Shown here one piece after another: positions 59,801-64,000 of a stretch of 64,000 bases of DNA. The position numbers were made by a program, and so were the translations under genes. Within the stretch, counting starts at the first letter, position 1; every line of letters starts with the position of its first letter. The stretch is taken from positions 682,001 through 746,000 of the forward strand of contig JAJNNQ010000078.1 of assembly GCA_027886175.1 (NCBI GenBank). Direction: 5' to 3'. This DNA comes from Phylloscopus collybita (lineage: Eukaryota; Chordata; Aves; Passeriformes; Phylloscopidae). The notes below the pieces were generated by a model, which saw only the letters and a list, made by a program, of their open reading frames with translations, ran no database searches and was not told where the DNA came from.

Positions 59801-62490
59801 TTGGTCAGGTGCAGCGTTCCAGGGACATGGGGGGTGTGGGGCTGCTTTGGAGTGACTGCCAGCGCCCAAAAAATGGTGCTGGTGGCAGTGCAGGGACCCC
59901 TGCTGTGAGCTGACCACACAGTTCCCACGTGCACAGAGGTATGGCAAGGAACAAGCAGTCCAGAGAGGCTGTGCTCTGTGTGTGTCCCTTCCCAAGGGAG
60001 GGAGCTACAAGTGCAAAGCTTCAGGGGGACAAAAGCCACTGCTGGAGGCAGTGTCAAAAATGGGGGGATTTTTGAAGTAGCCAAAGCCATATTGCTTTGG
60101 CTAAAGTCCTGAGGAAACAGAGCAGGGACAGTTGTCCAGGAGATTCAATAGCACTTCCCAAACTTACACTGGGCAATTCCTTTGCTTGCTTTCCTAATTG
60201 CACAGTCTGCAACTCAAACCAGTCTTTTGCTTTCTCCCCAGCTGATTTTGGCCTCTCTGCTCAACTCACCCCTGAGCAGAGCAGACGCAGCTCGGTGATT
60301 GGGACTGCTTGGTGGATGGCGCCTGAAGTGGTCAGAGGTCAACCCTATGGCCCCAAAGTGGACATTTGGTCATTTGGCATTGTGGGCATTGAGATGGTGG
60401 AGCAGGAAGTTCCCTACCAGAGTGAAAGTCCTGTCTCGGTAAGGTGTCAATGCTCTCTGGTCCCGCTGTCTTTCTCACCTGTCCCATCTTCTGGGTGCCC
60501 TTGGACAAAACCCCATTGCCATCTGCTGGAACTGCTGCCACCACAGTCCCTTTTGGAAAATGTCCCTGCAGCTCATCAGCATCTGCTGTAGGTTTGGGTG
60601 CACCACTGGGGGAACTCCAGCCTCACCCCACGCAAACAATCTCCATGCTCAGGCAACATTTTTCTTTGGCTTAGAAGTCATTCCAGCTCTTTTGGCTGTG
60701 GAGATGGCCCTGCCAACAGGAAACAAGCATCTTAGAACTGGTGTCATCTTTCCTGAATTGAAGGAAACAAACCCAAACCCAACAAAGTTTCTAAAACTGT
60801 GGTTTGGAGAGAAGAAGTGCACCCCCATTCTTCTCACAGGGAAACTTGCCTGGAACATGGACATGAGGGTGTGAAGGCCACAGAGGCTCTTGTGCTTCTT
60901 GTGCAGTGCTGCTGGAACACTCAGGGACCATATTTCCTTCCTAAGCCAAGCCACTTTCTCCATGTCACCAAGCTGAAGCCTGGTGATGTGCAGAGCCTGC
61001 CAAACCCTCCCCTTTGTTTCCTGGCACTTTCTAGGATGGACACACCATGAATGCATTGACTTGAGTATCCAAATGAGCAGAGGGCTACCATAGGGATGGC
61101 ATTTCTCCCTCTTCTGATTTGAGTACCAAAATTTTCCTTTTGCTGCGTAAGGGAAGCTGAAATTTGCAGTCTGCTGAGAGACAGAGCTGCAGGCGTTTCC
61201 TGTGTGCCCAAACAGGCATTTTCATCCCAATGCATTTCTGCATGCCTCTTAATGTGTCTGTTGAAGATGAGATTCCAAATGTTTCTTCCCTTACCTGAGG
61301 AATAACTGAGGGATTTCCTTTCTTTACTTTCAATTACCATTGTTTTCAAGAACCAAGCAAGAAGCTTGATGACTTTTGTTTGATGCCAGCTGGGCTTGAG
61401 GGACCAACAAGCACTGCAGAGATGCTTTTCATGTCATAATCCTTAGAAACAGTAGAGTGAGTTAGTAGAGCAAAGTCCCTCTTCCAAATAGCCTGTCAAG
61501 CTGGTCAAGGGAATCCTCAGAGAAGCAAAGGTGCTTTTACTGGTGTAGTTTCCACTCATGAGGTCAGTCAATGAAATCAGCTGCCAAGGCCAGACCTGCT
61601 GGATGTTGGAAAAGCTGTGGCTGCACTGGGGTTTGGGTTTTTTGTTGGTACAGGAAAGTCATCTGTGCCTCTGTGCCACGGCAGAAACAAACTGCCACTG
61701 CAGAGTGGAGCTTGAACAATGGGATCTGGGAGAGCAGTTAGAGACACAGTGAAAGAAGCAGGGGAGAGACTGGTGTTTCCTTTTTCTCCAGGCTCAGCTC
61801 CTGATAGCCACCAAAGGCATCCCAGAGCTGCGGCAGCCCAGGCTCCTCTCCCCTTTGCTGCGTGACTTCCTGAGCTGCTGCCTGCAGACAGACGAGGCGC
61901 GGCGCTGGTCTGCCCAGGAGCTCCTGCAGGTAAAATGCCCGGGGGCTGCAGGTGGAACAGTGTCCCAGGGATGAGCTCCTCCTCCACTGGAGTGCAAGGC
62001 ATCAGATGAGCCCCCTCCTCCTCACCTCTGCTCTCTGTGCTGTTCAAAGGAAAACACTCAGCAATCCTGGACTGGGCTGGCAGGGACCTGTAAAGCTCAT
62101 CTGCTCCAAGTGCCCTGCCATGAGCAGGGACATCCTGAAAGAGATCAGGATGCTCAGACCTGAAATATTTCCAGGGCTGGGGCACTTAGCAGCTCTTGCA
62201 GCAAGCTGTGCCCCTGTTGCCCTAGTGTTGCTCCTTAGACCTAATCTGACTCAAGCCCCTTTTCATTTCAAAAATATTACCCTGACTTTGAGGCTCTTCA
62301 CTTGGAAAGTAAGGGTGCATCGTTGTTTTTTTTTTTTTCCTTTGTGCAGCATCCATTTGTTACATCTGCCAAGCCTGCATCCAGCCTGATTCCACTCATC
62401 CTTTCCGTGAACAAGTGGAAGGAGGAGACTGGAATAGAAGAATTACTTTTGAACTGGCATCTCAGAGAACAGCATCAAGGAGGATTGTAG
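56814..62490 (+). CDS. PAK-like serine/threonine kinase, kinase domain only
   Basis: STE20/PAK-family kinase; it would phosphorylate Ser/Thr. Coding exons: 56,814-56,872; 57,424-57,472; 58,121-58,233; 58,892-59,009; 59,689-59,788; 60,242-60,438; 61,792-61,929; 62,350-62,490. All junctions are GT/AG and in phase, giving 304 residues. Visible: glycine loop GSGGFGVV, catalytic Lys in VAIKK, the helix-C Glu in NEITVM, HRDVKS, DFG in ADFGLS, activation segment GTAWWMAPE, and a C-terminal [16 protein letters not shown] as in PAK1-3. The usual PAK KSDN is KSLN. No N-terminal p21-binding/autoinhibitory region is found, so the start at 56,814 (just after acceptor ccctcag) gives a constitutive-type domain; an upstream exon is not excluded. 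AATAAA lies at 62,754. An orphan second copy of exon 2 is fossilised in both arms of the inverted duplication. Confidence 0.82.
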
Positions 62491-62745
62491 TGTAGGATTG
62501 TAGATAAGATTGTAGAGTAGGACTGTAGCTGGGATTGTAGAGTAGAATTGTAGCTAGGGTGGTAGAGTAGGATTTTAGCTAGGTTGGTAGAGTAGGTTTG
62601 TAGGTAGGATGGTAGAGTAGGATTATAGAGTAGGATTATAGCTAGGTTGGTAGAGTAGAATTGTGGATAGAATTGTAGAGTAGGACTGTAGCTATGATTG
62701 TAGAGTAGAATTGTAGCTAGGATGGTAGAGGAGGATTGTTGCATA
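62487..62745. repeat. 'attgtagagtagg' tandem repeat in the kinase 3' UTR
   Basis: About 20 imperfect copies of a 12-14-base word (gattgtagagtagg, attgtagctagg) starting at the stop codon. The TAG stop itself is part of the first repeat word. Confidence 0.9.
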
Positions 62746-62753
62746 GAATTGTA

Positions 62754-62759
62754 AATAAA
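62754..62759 (+). terminator. Poly(A) signal of the PAK-like kinase gene
   Basis: AATAAA directly after the tandem repeat, 264 bases past the stop. Confidence 0.75.
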
Positions 62760-64000
62760 GTTTGTGAAATCTCAACTCATTTCCAAGATTTCCCTCCTTC
62801 TCAGCCTGTGAGAAAGCTCAACATTTCCTTCTGATTTGTCCATTTTATCTTACAGGTGGAAAGTGACATTGATGGCTTCTTTGGTACGGTTGGAAAGTGG
62901 GGAAGGCTGTTCTTCATCCATCCTCTCCAGACCACAGTGCCTTTGGAATATGACCCACTGGCTGGGTTTTCCCCAGCTGTGGCACTTGTGTTTGAGGCAG
63001 AAAGGGCAGTGGCATTTGCAGGCAGAACCAAAGGAGGAGTGGGGCAGCCCAAATATCCTGTGCACATGCAGGCCTTGAGCTATGACTGGAGAGCATTGGG
63101 GTTCCTCCCCCTTGGATTTGTATCCCTAAGTGCAATGTCTGTGGCTGGAGGAGAGTTTTGCCCAAGTGAGGGAGCAGAGAGCTCAGGGAGGCTGCAGGGA
63201 AAGCTGCAGAGCTGGTGCAGAGCTGTCAGCGAGGGCCAGGGGAGAGCAGGCCCCGCCTTGGCCAGGCCGCAGCCCCAGCAGAGCCCTGGCAGAGCCCGGA
63301 GCAGCCTGAGCCGGGGCAGAGGAGGCTGCAGTGAGGCCCTTGGAGCTGCAAGAGACAGCAGCCCGGCCCTGGGTGCCTCTTGGTGGCCCCGGGCGAATCC
63401 TGGGTTCTCAGAGCCCAGCTGGCAGCTGCCGCTGCTGAGGGGAAGCGCAGCCCTGCTGGGCACAGCACAGCCTGGGGGCATTGGCCCTGTGCAGTCTGCA
63501 CAGCAGGAGAGAAAGGCCAAGGACAGCCCAGGGCTGCAGGCCTGGCTGAGCATTCCTGCTCTTGTGCCGGCTGCCCTGCAACTCCTGGCCAAGGTGAGCA
63601 GTGTGTGCAGCCCTCTGGGCACAGCGGGAGGGAGCCGGGCTGCTCCGCAGGCTCCAGCACAGGGCAGTGTAACAGCGAATTAATCACTGCTGAATTGTGG
63701 AGTCTGTGTGGTTGCTGTGCTGGGAGAGCAGCCTCGTGGTTTGTCCCAAAAGGATCCTCTCCCTGCGCTGCTAACACAGGCACAGACCCCTCAGACAGGT
63801 CTGGGCTTGTTTCAGGCAGCCTGGGACCCAGGAGCAGCAGCGAGATAAATGTAGCAAGATGAAATCCAGCGTGACTCCTTCAGAGAGGTTGGACTTTGAG
63901 TAGAGAAAGGAAAGGGATCTGCTTCAGGAGTCTTGTCCAGAGATTTTATTCCAGTTACAGCAGCAGTTCTGAACCGTGTGACTTCCCTGAGCAGAACCCA
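62760..64000. other. Non-coding sequence at the window end
   Basis: GC-rich between 63,080 and 63,680 with low-complexity frames on both strands. No splice-flanked coding exon was recognised. Confidence 0.4.

Noticed and set aside
62856..63683. 275-codon + frame after the kinase gene
   Set aside because: No recognisable domain and biased composition; an acceptor-like site precedes it but no partner exon was found.

Overview
The window reads as nuclear DNA of a songbird (passerine). The evidence is CR1 LINE 3' ends, class II and ERVL-type retroviral LTRs, GC-rich short introns, a passerine-type C2H2 zinc-finger gene, and an MHC class II beta gene ending in the short ...RKSS tail familiar from songbirds. 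It looks like an MHC-linked multigene region that is very rich in duplications. Gene models below were spliced by eye from splice sites and reading frame.

Layout. 1-2.4 kb: non-coding, with an old interspersed repeat. 2.45-3.36 kb: nine-finger zinc-finger CDS (+) with a decayed tenth finger after the stop. 3.8-7.7 kb: a 'catggtcat' minisatellite cut into three blocks by retroviral LTR insertions. 8.2-11.1 kb: complete five-exon MHC class II beta gene (-), with an X/Y-box module upstream and a second in intron 2. 11.6-12.3 kb: CR1. 12.3-20.5 kb: two tandem 4.1-kb units, each carrying an intact ITPRIPL1-like gene (-). 20.5-25.0 kb: a third unit, split by a 2.4-kb insertion, with its gene reduced to the last ~100 codons.

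The third unit belongs to the left arm of a large inverted duplication (about 20.5-28.6 kb against 36.8-42.6 kb, mirror-image order). Each arm holds, from outside in: ITPRIPL1-like flank and 3' gene fragment, a foldback element with perfect 40-bp ends, a fossil PAK-like kinase exon, an LTR-like repeat, and one copy of an unrecognised alanine-rich gene family. A third copy of that family lies in the spacer and carries a solo LTR with a 6-bp target duplication whose empty site is preserved in the arm copies. The spacer is otherwise minisatellites and AT-rich DNA.

42.7-47.5 kb: decayed ERVL-like provirus (-) with gag, protease, RT, RNase H and integrase remnants and one recognisable LTR; its pol contains an unexpected 48-bp inverted repeat. 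47.6-51.5 kb: non-coding. 51.7-56.2 kb: an unrecognised nine-exon gene (+) for a ~405-residue coiled-coil protein with hydrophobic ends. 56.8-62.5 kb: PAK-like kinase gene (+) of eight coding exons, kinase domain only. 62.5-64 kb: tandem repeat and GC-rich sequence with no supported gene.

The genes do not form a pathway. The shared theme is recurrent tandem and inverted duplication of lineage-specific families next to MHC class II, with mobile elements marking break points and relative ages.
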